Shown here: in pieces, positions 1 through 14,218 of the stretch
Layout of the letters: each line of letters starts with the position of its first letter
Numbering within the stretch: position 1 is the first letter of the stretch
Origin: Hyaloscypha bicolor E
Taxonomy: Eukaryota; Ascomycota; Leotiomycetes; Helotiales; Hyaloscyphaceae
Direction: 5' to 3'
Assembly (NCBI RefSeq): GCF_002865645.1
Contig: NW_020194588.1
Span: 664,092-728,091 of the forward strand
DNA length: 64,000 bases
The notes under the pieces: generated by a model
What the model was told of the DNA's origin: nothing
Seen by the model: only the letters and a program-made list of their open reading frames with translations
The model's database searches: none
Program-made: the position numbers and the translations under genes

Positions 1-3000
1 GCTATAAGGCATATAAGTACCTAGAACTAAAGAAGCCGAGAAACAAGTATGCCCTATAATAGTTATACTCGTTTATATTATAGAAGGCAAGGCCCCTAAA
101 ACGAGAATAGTAATTAAGGTTATTATTAAGACGAGAAAAAGTAGGTAAAGAATTAAAGTATTAGTTAACTCGGGTATAGAGGCCAATTATATAAAGAAAA
201 AATTAGCCTTAAATATAGGTATTCCGTTAATATTAAGGGCAACTCTCTTATTCTTACTAAAAAAAAAAGAAAAATTCATTTATATAAAAATTATATTCTT
301 GAAATTACTACTAAGAATATATTAGGGAACTAAAAAAAGACTAATATATATTTTATATTATATAATTTTAATCTGAATTATATTAATATAATACTTGGAT
401 TTCTATAGCTTTACTAGGTTAATTCCCTGATTTCTTTTAGGGAAATAATATAGAGATATTAGATTTAATTATAGAAGATTAAAGTTCTAAATACCAGGAA
501 GTTTACTAAAGTAATAAAATATAAGACATATATTTTTCTATTAACTACTTATCCTATAATAGATAGCTAAAGAATTATTACTATTACTATAAATGAGATA
601 ACTATATTTCTCAGGAAGTATTAGAACTTTCTTTAAGTATTCTCTATAAAGGCTATAAGTATACTACCCGACTATTATATAATAAAGTATTATATAGATC
701 TGAAACCAGGATCCTAACTACTATATAGTTCTATATATGCTTTATTAGAAAGAAAGCTTGAAGTTCTTTAGGAATATCTTAATACTAGCTTAGAGAAGAA
801 ATAGATCCGTTATTTTACTAGCCTAGCTAGTACCCTAATTATATTTGTTCTAAAGAAAGAAGGCGGCCTATATTTATATATTAATTACCGGAGTCAAAAT
901 AGAATTACTATTAAGAACCAAATACTATTATTACTTATTAGTAAGATAATAGATAGACTTTATAAAGTAAAAATATATATAAAGCTAGACTTAAAGAATA
1001 CTTATTATTAGTTATAAATACGGGAAAATAATAAGTAAAAAATAGTATTTCAAATATATTATAGATATTTTAAGTATTATATTATATTTTTTAAACTATT
1101 TAATACTTTAGTAATATTTCAGGCATATATTAATTATATACTAGTAGGCCTTATAAATATTATTTATATAGTTTATTTAGATAATATTTTAATTTATTTA
1201 GAGAACCCAGAATAATATATAATAATAGTCTAATATATACTCGAGTAATTATAATAATACTAGCTCTTTATAAACTTAGTAAAATGCGAGTTTAATATAA
1301 AGAAAATAAAGTTCCTGGAATTTATAAATAGCCCGAATAATATAGAAATAGAGGCTAGCCAGGTTATAGCTATTAGGGAATAGCTAGTTCTAAAAAATAA
1401 TATCCGAGAAATTCAAGTATTTCTGGGTTTTACTAATTTTTACTAGAGATTTATTTATAAATACTCTAGAATAATAAAAGAATTAACTAATTTACTAAAA
1501 ACTAGCAGAAAACTACTATATTAGTTTAGCTAGACAGATAAGGCAGATAAGGCTTTTAGGGAGCTATAAATTATATTTATAATAGTACTAATTCTTTATT
1601 ATTTTAACCTAGTCTTAAAAATTTATATAGAAACAAATACTTCAGGATTTATAATTATAAGTATAATTTCCTAGCTTTTTAGTAAGAAGGCAAAAGCCAG
1701 ATAATACTCTATTACTTTCTATTTAAAAAAGATTACTATAATTAAGAATAAATATAAGATATATAACTCTAAATTCTTGGCTATTATTCTAGTATTTTAT
1801 ACTTAGTAATATTACCTAATATATGCCCGGTATACTATTATTATTAAGATAAATTATAATAACTTAAAATACTTTATAACTAAGAGAAAACTAAATAGTT
1901 AATAAATAAGATAAGCAGAAAAGCTAGCTATCTTTAACTTTGTTTTAAAATACTAGCCGGGGTATAGTAATTCCGCTAATAGGCTATTAAGGAGGCCAGA
2001 CCTTATAATAAGTATAAATAAAGATACTTTACTACCTATATTTTATAATAAGCTATAGAATATAGAATAAAGAATTCTATAGATAATAATAATAGGATAT
2101 TATATTATTCCTATAATACTATAATATAAGGCCCAGAAAAAAAAAAGTATTTCTTAATTAGTAAGATATTAAGGAATTCTAAAAAGAAAGTCTATTTTAG
2201 TAATAAAATAGTACTAGAAATACTATTACTTGAGCCTATTACTAATATAGCTAGTTATAAATAGTATATACTATGAATTCTAGCTATATAAGTAACTAGG
2301 TCCGAAATAGTATATAAGAAAAGCAGAGAAATATTACTTAAACTACTATTATAGTACTAAAGGCTTAATTTATTAGTATAATACTAGTAGTATAAATAGT
2401 TCTTAAAGGAAACCTTTACTAGAACTATTAAGACTTAGGAACTTAATATATTCGGGTTATTAAGATATTAGGGTACTATTTATATATTAAATAAGCCGGC
2501 TCTTAAAAAAGAATTATTATAAGCTAATTATAATAATTCTATAAATAGATATTTTAGTACTAGTAAGATACTAGAGATTCTCTAGAGAAAATACTTCTAG
2601 TAAAATATAAGAGAAAATATAAAAGACTATATTAGAACTTGTCCTATATATTAATAAACTAAGATAAAGAGATATCTATTATATAATATATTTAGTTTAT
2701 TCTCTCTTTCCTTTAAGCTATAGTAAGAAATTACTATAGACTTTATTACGGGGCTGCCCTTTTCTAGGTTTTATAGTAAAATATATAATTCTATACTTAT
2801 TATTATTAATAAATATATGAAAATAATATAATATATTCCAATTACTAAGGAAATCTCGGCTTCTGAGCTAATAGAGCTATTTATATATTATATTATTAAA
2901 GACTTTAATACGCCTATAGGTATAACCTTTAATAGAGGATCTGTTTTTATAAGTAAGTTCTAGTTAAGTCTATATTTCTATTTAAAGATTTAATAATAGC

Positions 3001-3790
3001 TAAGTATAATATTTTACCCGCAAACTAATAAATAAATAAAGAATCTAAACCAAACTCTAGAATAATACTTGAGATACTATACTAGCTACTAGTAAGATAA
3101 CTAGATAATAAAGCTTGCTTTTATAAAATTCACATATAATAACTTTATATATTTAATAATAGAAATATCCCTATTTTATATCTTATATAAATTTTATCTT
3201 AATATTAAATTATATATTAAGAATAATATTCTAGAAAAAAGAGTACTAGTAGTATAAAAAAGAGTATAAAGAATTTAAGTAAAACGAGAGGTACTAGAGA
3301 AATAATAGTAAGAAATAGTAAATATATAGAAAAAGTACTATAATAAGAAATATATTAATAAGAAGTTCAAGATATATAATAAAGTCATGCTTTATATAAA
3401 GAACATTTAATAGCTATAACCTAATATAAAGCTAGTAAATAGATATCTCGGCTTCTTTAAAGTTCTAGAAATTATAAGAATATATAAATAAATATACTAC
3501 TTGAAATTACTACTATTATATTAGATCTATAATATTTTCCACGTTTTCCTCTTAGAACTATAGTACCCGCAAGCTAGTACTATAGTAAAACCAGAGCCGG
3601 TTAAGATTAAGGGCAAAGAGAAATTCGAGGTGAAATTTATTATAGCCTATAGGAAAGGCAGAAAAGAAAGGAAGTATTTTATTTATTAGAAGAGCTACTT
3701 ACTAATAAATAATATATGAGAACTACTAAGTAATCTAGAGAATATAGCTCAAGAATTATAAGAATACTTGGAAAAAAGTAATATTATAAT
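1..3790 (+). pseudogene. Ty3/gypsy chromovirus-like pol relic, RIP-degraded
   Basis: This is the pol polyprotein of a Ty3/gypsy LTR retrotransposon, readable only through many stop codons. Reverse transcriptase lies at about 840-1,220: a KLDLKN motif is visible near 985 and the catalytic YxDD motif reads YLDN near 1,180. RNase H follows at about 1,560-1,820. The integrase zinc-binding segment (YIRTCPIY then TKIKR) is at about 2,610-2,665, and the integrase core runs from about 2,730 to 3,190 with recognisable IDFITGLPFS and YPQTN motifs. A chromodomain-like tail (ELLSNLENIAQEL) is at about 3,720-3,760. The order RT, RNase H, integrase, chromodomain is that of chromoviruses. The 5' part (gag, protease, 5' LTR) lies beyond the window or is unreadable. 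Stops are almost all TAA/TAG, as expected after C-to-T change at CpA. The family call is secure; the exact ends are not. Confidence 0.85.
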
Positions 3791-5816
3791 ACTATTAGCT
3801 AAATAAAGGCATAAAAGATAAATACTTTTATTAGGAAACTATTAAAAAACCATATATTTATTCTTGGAAAAACTATATAAAAATTATTAAAAACTCTAAT
3901 TTCTATATCTTATAAATACCCTACTCTTATAACTACTCTTTACTATTCTTATTATTATTCTTATTAGAATCCTCTTAAGAAATAGATAGTAAATTAGCCT
4001 ATAAAGCTATTAGCTATTAGTAAGAAATAAGGAAGAAATAAGCTTACTTAATACTAAAGAATATTAATTATATTATTAAAAGTACTTTATACTTATACTA
4101 AGCTAATAAGAATTACTTAATCTATTTCTTGAATTATTAGGGGAATTTATTAGCCTCGAATAATAGCTTTAATATAAGAAGTATATATAATTTAGTATAG
4201 AAAAAGAATAATAATAGCCTTTTCTCTTTTAGGTAAAGAATAGGGAAGACGCTTATATATATTAATAGCTTAAAGAAGGCGGTTTAACTATATTATATAT
4301 ACTTAAGAAACCTTAGATAATATTAGAATAAGAAATAAAAAAAGGAATTTATAACTTATAGAATTATATTTCTTATTTTTAGAGTAGTAATAATTATATA
4401 CCGAGTAATTATTACTTTTAATATAAGTAAGGTCGGGAAACTTAGTAATATTCTTAAAATATTAAAGATAATAAGGACAAATTAAGGATATAGAAGTATT
4501 AGCCAAATAGGTAATAATAGGCTAATAAGTACTAAGAGAAGTATTTATCTTAATAAATAAAGAAATAAAAGAGGAAATTAGAAAAAGACTTAAATAAAGC
4601 TTAAATAAGGCTTAAAAGAGCTTAAAGAAGCTTAAAGAAAGCTTAAAGAAAGAAGGCAAGAAATAAGGAAAAGCTAGATATAATATTATAATTAAGGAAA
4701 AGAAAGATTAGTTAGTAGAAAAAGAGAGGCCTTTTTATAATACCCTTTCCCCAAATAGTAATTACGAATTCGGAACTAGCTCTATATTAGAAATACCTAG
4801 AAAATTCCAAAGAAGGAATTTATAAATAAATTAGAAGATCGGATTAACTTTTTCAAGCTCTTGGGCCTATAAAGTAATAATTTATTTATAAATAGAGGCT
4901 AAGTTAGAATTCACGAACTAATTAGGAAATTAAATAAGCTTTATATCTAATAGTATATACTATATTTATATTACCTTTATAAGAAGAAATTACTAGAGGC
5001 GATTTGTAAACTAGCTAGGAAAGATTAGTAAACTATATTCTTAATTCTATTACCTAATATAATAATGAAATAATTATAAGAAGTCTTTAGAAAAAGCTAG
5101 TAGCCAGGAAAGTTTTACGGAAATATTTATAAAGCTATTTGCAGTTTTCCCAGGCCTTTTAAAAATAAGGGCCTAAAGAAAGGGTTAATATAATAGACAC
5201 ACGTAATAATATATAAACAGGTATTAGATATTATAGATCTAGTTTCCTATTTTAGATATAGCTTATAATCGGAATTATATGAATTATATGGGATTTCCTA
5301 ATTAAGTAAAGGGCTTCGTATGCCTGGCTAAGTACTAGAGAATATATAGAGAGATACTTCTAGCTTTAGAAGAGGCATTAATTAGTCTCTTATTAGAATT
5401 AATTCTTGAAATCAGTTATACTTACAAGTACTACTCTATAGCTTACTTACCTTAATTACTTATATATTACCCTATTATTACGTGCCTTATATAAAGATCC
5501 TATAATCTTTACTAATATTTCTATTAATTCTATAATACTTATATCTAAATAAGCTTACTAGATAAAGGGAAATCCTCTTAGTTAATTATATATACGGGTA
5601 ATATTAGAAGAATCTAGGGAATTTAATAAGGAGATAAAAGAGATATAAAAGAATATAAATAATAGGATTAGTAAAGAAAAAGTAATTCTATATTCTTTAT
5701 TATCTAGATTAGTAATATTAACTAATTTAATAGCTTAAAATACAGATTTTATAGTATTAGAGTAATAAGAGATTATATTCTTAATTATATATTAATTTAA
5801 GAATTATTTAATAGTA
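3791..5816. other. RIP-degraded DNA; possible coding relic, unrecognised
   Basis: No intact gene is present. The first few hundred bases may hold the 3' LTR of the preceding gypsy element, but no partner LTR is available in the window. From about 4,690 to 5,700 the plus strand reads as a long frame with stops mostly of the RIP type, including stretches such as INKLEDRINFFKLLGL and VSYFRYSL, so it looks like a degraded protein gene, perhaps gag or a host gene caught in the block. I do not recognise the family. Confidence 0.4.
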
Positions 5817-5902
5817 TAGTATAATTTAAGTATCTATAATTATATAATAATTTTAATATAGTATAATTTAAGTATCTATAATTATATAATAATTTTAATA
5901 TA
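5817..5902. repeat. Two-copy tandem repeat, 42-base period
   Basis: The 42-base AT-rich unit containing ATAATTTAAGTATCT starts near 5,821 and again near 5,863. The copies are nearly identical although the surrounding DNA is heavily mutated, so the duplication probably post-dates most of the RIP, or arose by replication slippage. Confidence 0.7.
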
Positions 5903-8265
5903 GTATAAAATACTTTACTTTCCCGGGATATATTATATTACTTTCCCTAACTAAAGAATAGGGCCCTTTTAGTATAATATTAAGTCTAACTATTAGTTTT
6001 TTAATATTAGTAATATATTTTAATATTAGATAATTATAAGTAATATAATTAGTTTAAAAGTAATTAAAATAGATTAAAATTAAAGTATAAATATTTTTTC
6101 TTTTAATAGCTAGCTTACTAATAGTTAAAAATATTTGAACTAGTATAAAAACAGAAGAAGTTATTATATAAAACTTGAAAACAGAAAATATAAAAGTATT
6201 AGATATAGTAAAAGTTAGAAAAGTAATTATAGTTCGAGCTTTAATATATTTTCTAAGGTTTTTATAGGTTTATAATACTTTTATTTTAGAATTAACTAAT
6301 AAAATAAAATAATATAAGTTATAGAATATATAAATAAAGTAATATTAGCTTATAAGTTATTCTTAAAAAGAAAGTATTAATTTATTATATAACTTATTAA
6401 AATAGTTCTATAAATAAATTTAAGCTTTATTTACTAAATAAATAAACTTAATCTTGAATTTATAAAAGATTTAAATCTTATTTATTTATAGCTTTTTATA
6501 TTTATATTTAGCTCTATATATATAATAAGAATTAATAAAATATTTACTAAAATAATTAATTATTTTATAGCTATTTTAAAAAAGTTAATAGTATTAGATT
6601 TATATTAAATATATAAATAGTATTAGATATTACTTTATATATAATTAAAGATATAATATATAATTAAAGATATAATATATATAAATATTCTTATTTATAT
6701 AATAGTCTATATTAATTTTAAATTTACTAATAGTTATAAATTGGGTTTTTATTATTATTAAGCTTTAAAAAATCTGGAATCTTTATAAAATAAAACTTAC
6801 TATATTTAGGAATTTCCTTAAATAAATATATTTATTTAATAAAAGAAATTAGGAAATTAAATACCGTATTATAATATTTAGATTAGAAATATATATTACC
6901 CGAAATATAATTTTCGAGAAACTTTATTTATATTAAGTATATAAGCTAGATTAGTAGCTAAGCTATTTAGTATTATATAACTAATCTAGGTATTTATCTG
7001 AATCTTAATTTAAATCTATTATAATATAAATATATTAGAATAAATATTAAATAGAATAAGAGATTTTTTTTAAAATAAAAGATTTTATTCTAGAGATATT
7101 CTTAAAACCGGATATAAGAGATAGAATTATAAGATATATATAAATTTTTTTAAAAGAGCTATTAATATAAGAAGTTATATTAATAATATTATATATATAA
7201 AATCTTTTTTTAGAAATAAATAATTATTTTAAAAGAGATATTCTAGAACCTTTTTAGATAAAAAGAAAAAGCTTAGTTTAATATTATAGCTCTATAAAAG
7301 AAGCCTATAAATAAGGTATTTATAGAAGAACTATTTATTAAAAAAATTAAGCTAAAAAGAAAGAAAAGTCTTAAGTTAAAGTTTTTTAAGTATTTATAAT
7401 TCCTTGCTTATAGATTAGCTTAATAGAGCTTAGTATCCTAAATTTCCTAGAATATAGCTTCCCTTAGTAATATAATTATAAATACCTATAATATTTAAAT
7501 ATATAAATATTTAGATATTATATTAAATAAAATATAGAATTATAATAAAAAGAAATATTTTAAACTTTTTAGGCTTTTAAAATTATTAATTTGAATTTTA
7601 TAATTATAAGGCTAATATAAAAATATAATATTTAATATTTCTTTTAAGAAAATATTTATAAAGTTTTTAAATTCCTTTAATAAAACTTTTATTAATTATT
7701 ACTTATTTAAAATAAATTTATTTTTTTATTATAATTTTAGTTTTTTATTAATTTCAAAAAAATATTATTATAAAAAAAAAGAGTTTTTTTTCTATAAATT
7801 AATTTAAAATATAGCTAATAAAATATATATAATATTAATTATAGGCTTTAATTAGCTTTTATAGCTTTTTTTAAAAAAAAAATTTTAAATAATATAGCTT
7901 TAATATTTTTATTTCCAGGTTAAGAAAAATCTTTATATTTTTTAAGGCTATTTATATTTCTTTATAAAATTAAGCTTAATTCTTTTATTATATATAACTT
8001 TTTAAGCCGGATTTATAAAAGAAATTAGGGAATTTCCTTTTTATAATTTGAGGTTTTTATAATTTATTTATAATTATAGTTTTATTTCTTTTATTTATAT
8101 TTTTTTAATATTAGTTATTTTTTCTATATTTTAAGTTTTTATAAGTAATAATTAGAATTTTATTTCAATTCTTTTTTAAGTCTAATTATTTAGCTAAATT
8201 AATATTCTGTTTTTATAATTAATTAAAATACTAATATTTATAAATTACTATTATTTTAAAATTAT
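5903..8265. other. AT-rich RIP-degraded DNA, unassigned
   Basis: No reading frame of interest and no protein motif could be recognised on either strand. Part of it (about 7,090-7,460) is a reversed copy of a dispersed repeat also seen at 57.74-58.11 kb. The rest is probably further retrotransposon remains, judging by its identical base composition. Confidence 0.5.
7090..7460 (-). repeat. Dispersed repeat copy (RIP-mutated), pairs with 57.74 kb
   Basis: Read on the minus strand, this stretch matches 57,737-58,110 base for base apart from mostly transition differences. For example, the segment GGGAAGCTATATTCT, then AATACTAAG, then CTATAAGCAAGGAA, appears in both. The 57 kb copy keeps more C and G, so this one is the more mutated copy. 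Confidence 0.65.
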
Positions 8266-8569
8266 TATTAGTATAGCTATTTCTTTAGAAATTATATATA
8301 TAGTTACGGGATACGGGATACGGAATATAGGTAATAGGTAATAGAATATAGGTAATAGAATATAGAATATAGTATATAGTTATATAACCTTGTATTCTAT
8401 TAGTAACTTGACTAGTAGACTAGACCCCTTTAGGCTTAGCAGATTTAGGGATTATATATTAATATTATAATACTATAATTCCTACTTCTAAATAATAACT
8501 TTACTAATTATATATAAATAGCACTTCTATATTTATATAATAGTACTATATATTTCTGGTAAACTAATA
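8266..8569 (+). mobile_element. Solo LTR of the Ty1/copia family
   Basis: This 304-base sequence matches the LTRs at 17,151, 23,124, 26,488 and 32,808. It begins TATTAGTATAGC and ends GTAAACTAATA, that is, RIP-altered TG and CA ends. It is flanked by a perfect 5-base duplication, ATTAT at 8,261-8,265 and 8,570-8,574. No internal copia sequence adjoins it. A complete LTR with matching target duplications and no body is the product of LTR-LTR recombination. Confidence 0.9.
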
Positions 8570-8574
8570 ATTAT

Positions 8575-11500
8575 ATTATATTTATTTAGTCTTATAATTA
8601 ATATAAATATTAAAACTTTTTATTTATTAATTAAAAGTATAAGCTTAATATAATAAATAATAAATATAGCTTATTTATTATTGAATTCTTTTATATTATA
8701 AAATAATATTAATTAAATAAATTTAATATCTAGAAATTATTTAATTGTTTCTATAAACTTAAAATTAATAAAAGTATATTTATTTACTCTAATATTAATT
8801 AAAAAAAAGAAATCTCAATATCTAATTTATTATTATTAATTATATAAGGAAATATAAATATATTATTTTTAAATAGCTAATTTAAATTAACTTTTATTAT
8901 ATTAATATAATATAGCCCTAAAAAAGAAATTTCTTTTAGAAATTATTATTTCTTTATTTTATATTTTTAAATAATTTATTTATAATAAGTATTACTAGTA
9001 GGTTTTATATAAGAAATATCTTTTAAGCTTAGTTTATTTATATTTTTATTAACTTTTTTTAAATATTTAATCTTTTCTTTTATAATAAATTTAAATTTAT
9101 TAATTAATTATAATATAATGTAAATAGTCGAATTATTATAATATATAATTATAGCTTTTTAATACTTTTAAATAAGCTTATTATTTGAGTTATTTTTAAA
9201 GTTTTATAAATTAATATTTTTATTTATTATATATTTTAGAAATAAAATATAAAACTTTTAAAAAGTTTAGTTCTTTTTTATAAATAGTTTCTTAAATATT
9301 TACTAAATATTATATTTCTTATTCGGCTTATTATATAGCTTTTTTAAATAAATATATAGTTTTCTAATAGTTTTATATATATATTAATTATTTTAATTAA
9401 AATAAAAGAAAATTAATATAAAAATATAGCTATTAATATAATTAAATATATAAATAATTTTACTTTTTTTTTAATAAATATTAGATTTATTCTCAATTTA
9501 AATTAATTATTAAAAATAATACTATTTTTAATTAGATTTTCAAAAATAGAAAAATTAGAAAAATTAATTAAATATTTATTTTTTAATATAGAAAAACTAG
9601 TTATTTTAATAAATTATATAATAAACTTTTAAATAATAGCTTTGTTTTTTTATAAGGCTTACTTAATTTCTTTTAGCTAATTATAATAATTCTTATTATA
9701 AATAAGAATATTATATATTTTTATATAAAGCCTTTAAATTCTAAAATAATTCTTAAAACTTTATTTTTAATAAAGTAAGTTTCTTTTTTCTTTCTATTTT
9801 TTAGAAGAAAATATCTCTTTTATTAAAAATATTATTAATATAAGATTTAATAAAAGGCTCTAGTTTACTTTTTAGTAATATATTAGTAATATCTTATATT
9901 ATAGCTTTTTCTAATTTATTTAATTATTCTAGAACTTATTTTCTTATATTTTCTTTAATAATAAATTATTAGTCTATTTATTTATTTAGCTAATTTAGGG
10001 CTTTCTTTTATTTTAATATTAGTTAATTAATATAAAAGTAGCTATAATATATTATATTTATATTTATTAAAAATTAATTAAATTATTTATAGAATTAAAG
10101 AATAAATAAGCTTTAAATTATATTATAAATATAAAATCTAAGGCCTAAAAGATATAATTAGACTATTTTTATTTTAATAATTTAAAGCTAAGAAAAAGAA
10201 GAAAATCTCGAAAAAGCCTTAAATCTAAATAATTATAAGCTATATATAGGCTTATATATTAGCTTAAACTTATAATATATAATTTTGATTTATATTTCTT
10301 AATTCGATTTTATATATTATAATATAATAGGTTATATTTTCTAAAAATTATATTATTTTAGTAGTTTTAAGGTTTTAGTTATATAGTAAAAGCTATAGCC
10401 TTTTATATATAACTTATAGAAATTATATAAAAAAGCTAGTTTTTTTATAGTTCTAGATAATAATTTCTTTTTTATATTTAATTAATTAAGCTTTTATATA
10501 TTATATACTATTTATACTTTATTATTTATACTTTTAATCTTATTATTTTACTATTAAGTTATGTTTTATATTCTAGTATATTTTATATAGATTTTTATTT
10601 TATTATAGTTTTCTTTTTATATATTTTATAATAAGTAATATTGGGAGTTTAAAACTTTATAATTAAAATAATACTCTTATAAAGTTTTAAAGGATTTCTA
10701 TAAAGCGGATTATTAGCTTAATAAGTTTAGAGAGAAAAGAACTATTATAATACTTTAAGCCTAAGGCTAAAATATTAAAAATATATAAGTATTAATTTTA
10801 GTATTTTATATTAATTTCTAATATATTTAGTAATTTGAATATAAGTTAATTATAAAATATAATTATTAGTATAATATATAGAAATAATAAGAATAAAGGC
10901 TAATTATAGAAGAAAAAATAAAGGAAATAAAATAAGAAATATTATATTAAAATAATATAAGTTAGACCTTAATTAAAATAAAAGTTTAGTATTCGGAAAT
11001 AAAGTTATATTATTAATTTATATATTATTTTTAGTTATAGAAAAGACCGGAATAAAAGTAGTATTAGTTTTAGTAGAAAAGATTATTTCTAAATCCGGAA
11101 AAAATATCTAAAAAAGGAAATATTCTTAATATTAAATAGAATAGTAAATAGAAATGGGAAATAAGAATTAAAAAGAAATTAAAAATAAAAAATTATATAA
11201 ATAATTTAGAAAAGCTTCTAGAAAAAGAAAAGAATACTAAATAGAAATAAAAAAGAAAATTCAGAAAAATTAAAGAAATTAGTAAAATTATATTTATTAT
11301 TTTTATTATTACTTTTAATAATATTATTAGATATATCTAATTTAGTAAAAATATGAGAAAATACTATAGATATTAAGCTAATAGAATAAAAAAGAAAGTA
11401 TAAATAATAGAAATAAAACTAGAAAAGCTATTATCTTATAATTATTAATATTAAAACTTGAATCTAGATTATATTTATTATTATTAATTAGTTTTTTCTA
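8575..11500. other. AT-rich RIP-degraded DNA, unassigned
   Basis: No protein family was recognised. Minus-strand frames around 9.1-10.1 kb give Lys/Asn/Ile-rich peptides with RIP-type stops, compatible with a decayed retroelement, but nothing diagnostic. It may include the 5' LTR and leader of the gypsy element that starts near 11.5 kb. Confidence 0.4.
10378..10413. repeat. 36-base imperfect palindrome, copy 1 of 4
   Basis: It begins GTTATATAGTAAAAGC and ends CTTTTATATATAAC, folding into a hairpin around GCTATAGC. The same palindrome recurs at 16,942, 17,574 and 32,650. Confidence 0.6.
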
Positions 11501-11599
11501 AATTCCTGTTTTTAAATTAAAAAATATATTTAAATAAGAAATTAGCTTTTTAGGAACCTTATTAATAGAAGTCTTAAATATGGAAATTCTATAATTAAT

Positions 11600-12960
11600 T
11601 ATAAAAGAAATTATTAAGATTAATATAACCGAAAATAAATATATATTAATATTAGATTTAAATCTATTATTTATAAAAGTTTCTAAAATATTATAGTTTT
11701 AGGAAAGTAATATTTCTATATTCTTGAAATAATATATAGATATATATAAGAATTATTATATTTCTAATAATAATAAAAGAAAGAGAATTATCTATTATAT
11801 TTCTCTTATTTATAAGAATTAGATTAAGGCTATACCAGAGTATTATACTAATAACTCAGAAAATTACTAGGAAACCAAGTTCTTTAAAGCCTTACTAAAG
11901 GAATTCCGAGAATATAACTAGGAAATATTTAAAATTAGCTATAACTTTCTTAATTAGATTATTATATAAGCCTAAAATAAAGAAATCTTATCCAAGTCTT
12001 ATATTAATATATTTAATAAAATATTAAAGAAGTTATTAAAGAGAAAAGAGATAAATAAAATTATTTAATACCGAGAATTTATAAGAAAATTATTTATTTT
12101 AGTAAGAAATTATATTCTTAAGAATATAAACTTTAAATTTATAAATATAATAAAATATATAAGAAAATAATAATATTTTATTAATATAAAAAAAAGAAAT
12201 ACTATTTTAATATTAGTAATAACTCAAATATATCCAGATTTAGATAAAAATACTTGAATATAATAATTTATAATATAATTTTTAAATCAGAAAATAATTA
12301 CTTTTTACTAATCTTTTCTATTATATTTTTTAAAGCTATTATAAATATAAATAAAAAAAACCCCTAACTTATAGCTAATTATATAAAGCCTGTTAAAAGT
12401 AGTAAACCTAAAGGAAATAATATTAACTAGTTAGTAAAAAGTTTAGAAAAACTATCTATTATTACTATAATTTAAAAAGACTTATAAAGATAGCTTAATA
12501 TAGCTATTATTATAATTCGGGAAAATAGTTATAGCCTATTTATATAATTTAGTTAATTATAGCAAAAATAATAGTATTAATAGCCTAATAAATATAATTC
12601 GGGTTTTCGGAAAAAATATATAAGAAATTATAATAAAAGTTATAAAAAATATTATAATAGCTATAATAGTTAAATTAAAATAAATAAAGAATTCACATAA
12701 TTATATTCTAGAAAAAATTAGTTTTAAGTATAATTAGAAAATATTATTTAAATTAATATAGTCTATAATATAAATCTAGACTTAAGGAAACGAATTTATT
12801 ATAAGTATTATAATAGAAATAAGAATAATAATATTAATCTAAAATATATTTATATTTCTTGGTTTTATTACCTATTAATAAAAGAGCTTATAAATTATAA
12901 ATATATTTACTAGTTTAATAAAAAATAATATAAAGAGTTATTTAAGCCTAAATAAAAAAG
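11600..12960 (+). pseudogene. Gypsy gag-like relic
   Basis: Interrupted plus-strand frame upstream of the reverse transcriptase. Near 12,790-12,890 a YYKYYN...YISWFYYLL pattern can be read as a zinc knuckle whose cysteines have been changed by C-to-T mutation. The call rests on position and this degenerate motif, so it is an inference. Confidence 0.4.
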
Positions 12961-14049
12961 TATTTCCTTTTTCTTTACTAATAAATACTAGTAATTTAAT
13001 TAAATCATTTCCCAAATCTAAAGAAAGAAATTTAATTATAACTTAAAAATATAACTCAAGAATATTTAGAGAATAGTAAAAGATATCTAGTTTATTAGGC
13101 AAGAAAAAAATAAGGGAACTAGCTAACCGGAATCTATATATAGAAATAAGTAAATTATATCTAGAGAATTTAAATAGTTGCTTTGCTTTAGAGGAATTAT
13201 ATTAGAATTATTAATATTTCAGGTTCTAGAATTAATAAATAATATTAAAATTTAGCTATAAATAATATTTCTATTAATACTATAATAAGTTCCTTATTAA
13301 AGAAAAAGAGAAAAGAAGTAAAAATAGCTAAAGAGATTTTCTAAAAATGAACTAAAATAAAAGAAAAGCTATTTTATATAAAAGACTAGAAGAATACTAT
13401 TTTAAGAAATAATAAATAAAGAAATAATCTAGCTAAAAATATAAATATTAATACTTTCAGTAATAAATAGAATAAATTAAAAACCGAGTATATTCTTAAT
13501 TATAATAAATATAGAACTTCTAAAATTAATAATATTTTAATAAGGCTATTAAAAAAAGCGATTATTTTATTTCTAAAAACTTAGTAAAAGACGAAAATAT
13601 TTATTAATACTTTAAAAATATTAGATCTAGCTATTATATTTCAAAACTAATAGATTAAAAATAATATTCTCTATTTTATTATTTTATAAATAGAAAATAC
13701 TATTATATTAAATATAATTAAATATATTAGAAGATTTATAAAACTAGTAATTATATCTTATATAATAAATAAAATATTTAAGGAATTAGAAATATTAACT
13801 TAAATATCTAATATTAATAGAATTATTTAATTTAAAAATAATAGTATTAATATTCGGATATTATTAGTTTATAAATATATTATATAATCTTTATATTTCT
13901 AATTTATATTTCGAGAATTTTAGAAAAATATTAAATATAAAGAAATAATTAATACTAAAGCTAAAATTAATATTTTCTCTAAAAAAGATTTCTAGAAATA
14001 TTAGTAAAATAATATATAATATTATAGATTATTAAATATTTACTATTAC

Positions 14050-14218
14050 TATAATAGGGAATCAGGTAACGGGTTACGTGGCTAGTTAGGTGCTCTCGCC
14101 TGTCTATTACCCCATATATAGCTCTCTTCTTCTTTTCTTCTCTTCTTCTTACTATAATAGCATCCCGAGTACTCTAGTTCTCAATATATATTTTAGTATC
14201 CCTATATACTCCTCTTTA
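14050..14218. mobile_element. Short low-RIP insertion (solo LTR or MITE) at TTAC
   Basis: A 169-base island retains C and G (ACGGGTTACGTGGC, CTCTCGCCTGTC, a TATATAG box and a CTTCTT tract) inside an otherwise RIP-bleached element. It starts TATAATAGGG, ends CTCCTCTTTA, and is flanked on both sides by TTAC (14,046-14,049 and 14,219-14,222), a plausible 4-base target duplication. Promoter-like TATA plus pyrimidine-rich sequence suits a short LTR. No other copy was found in the window. Confidence 0.55.
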
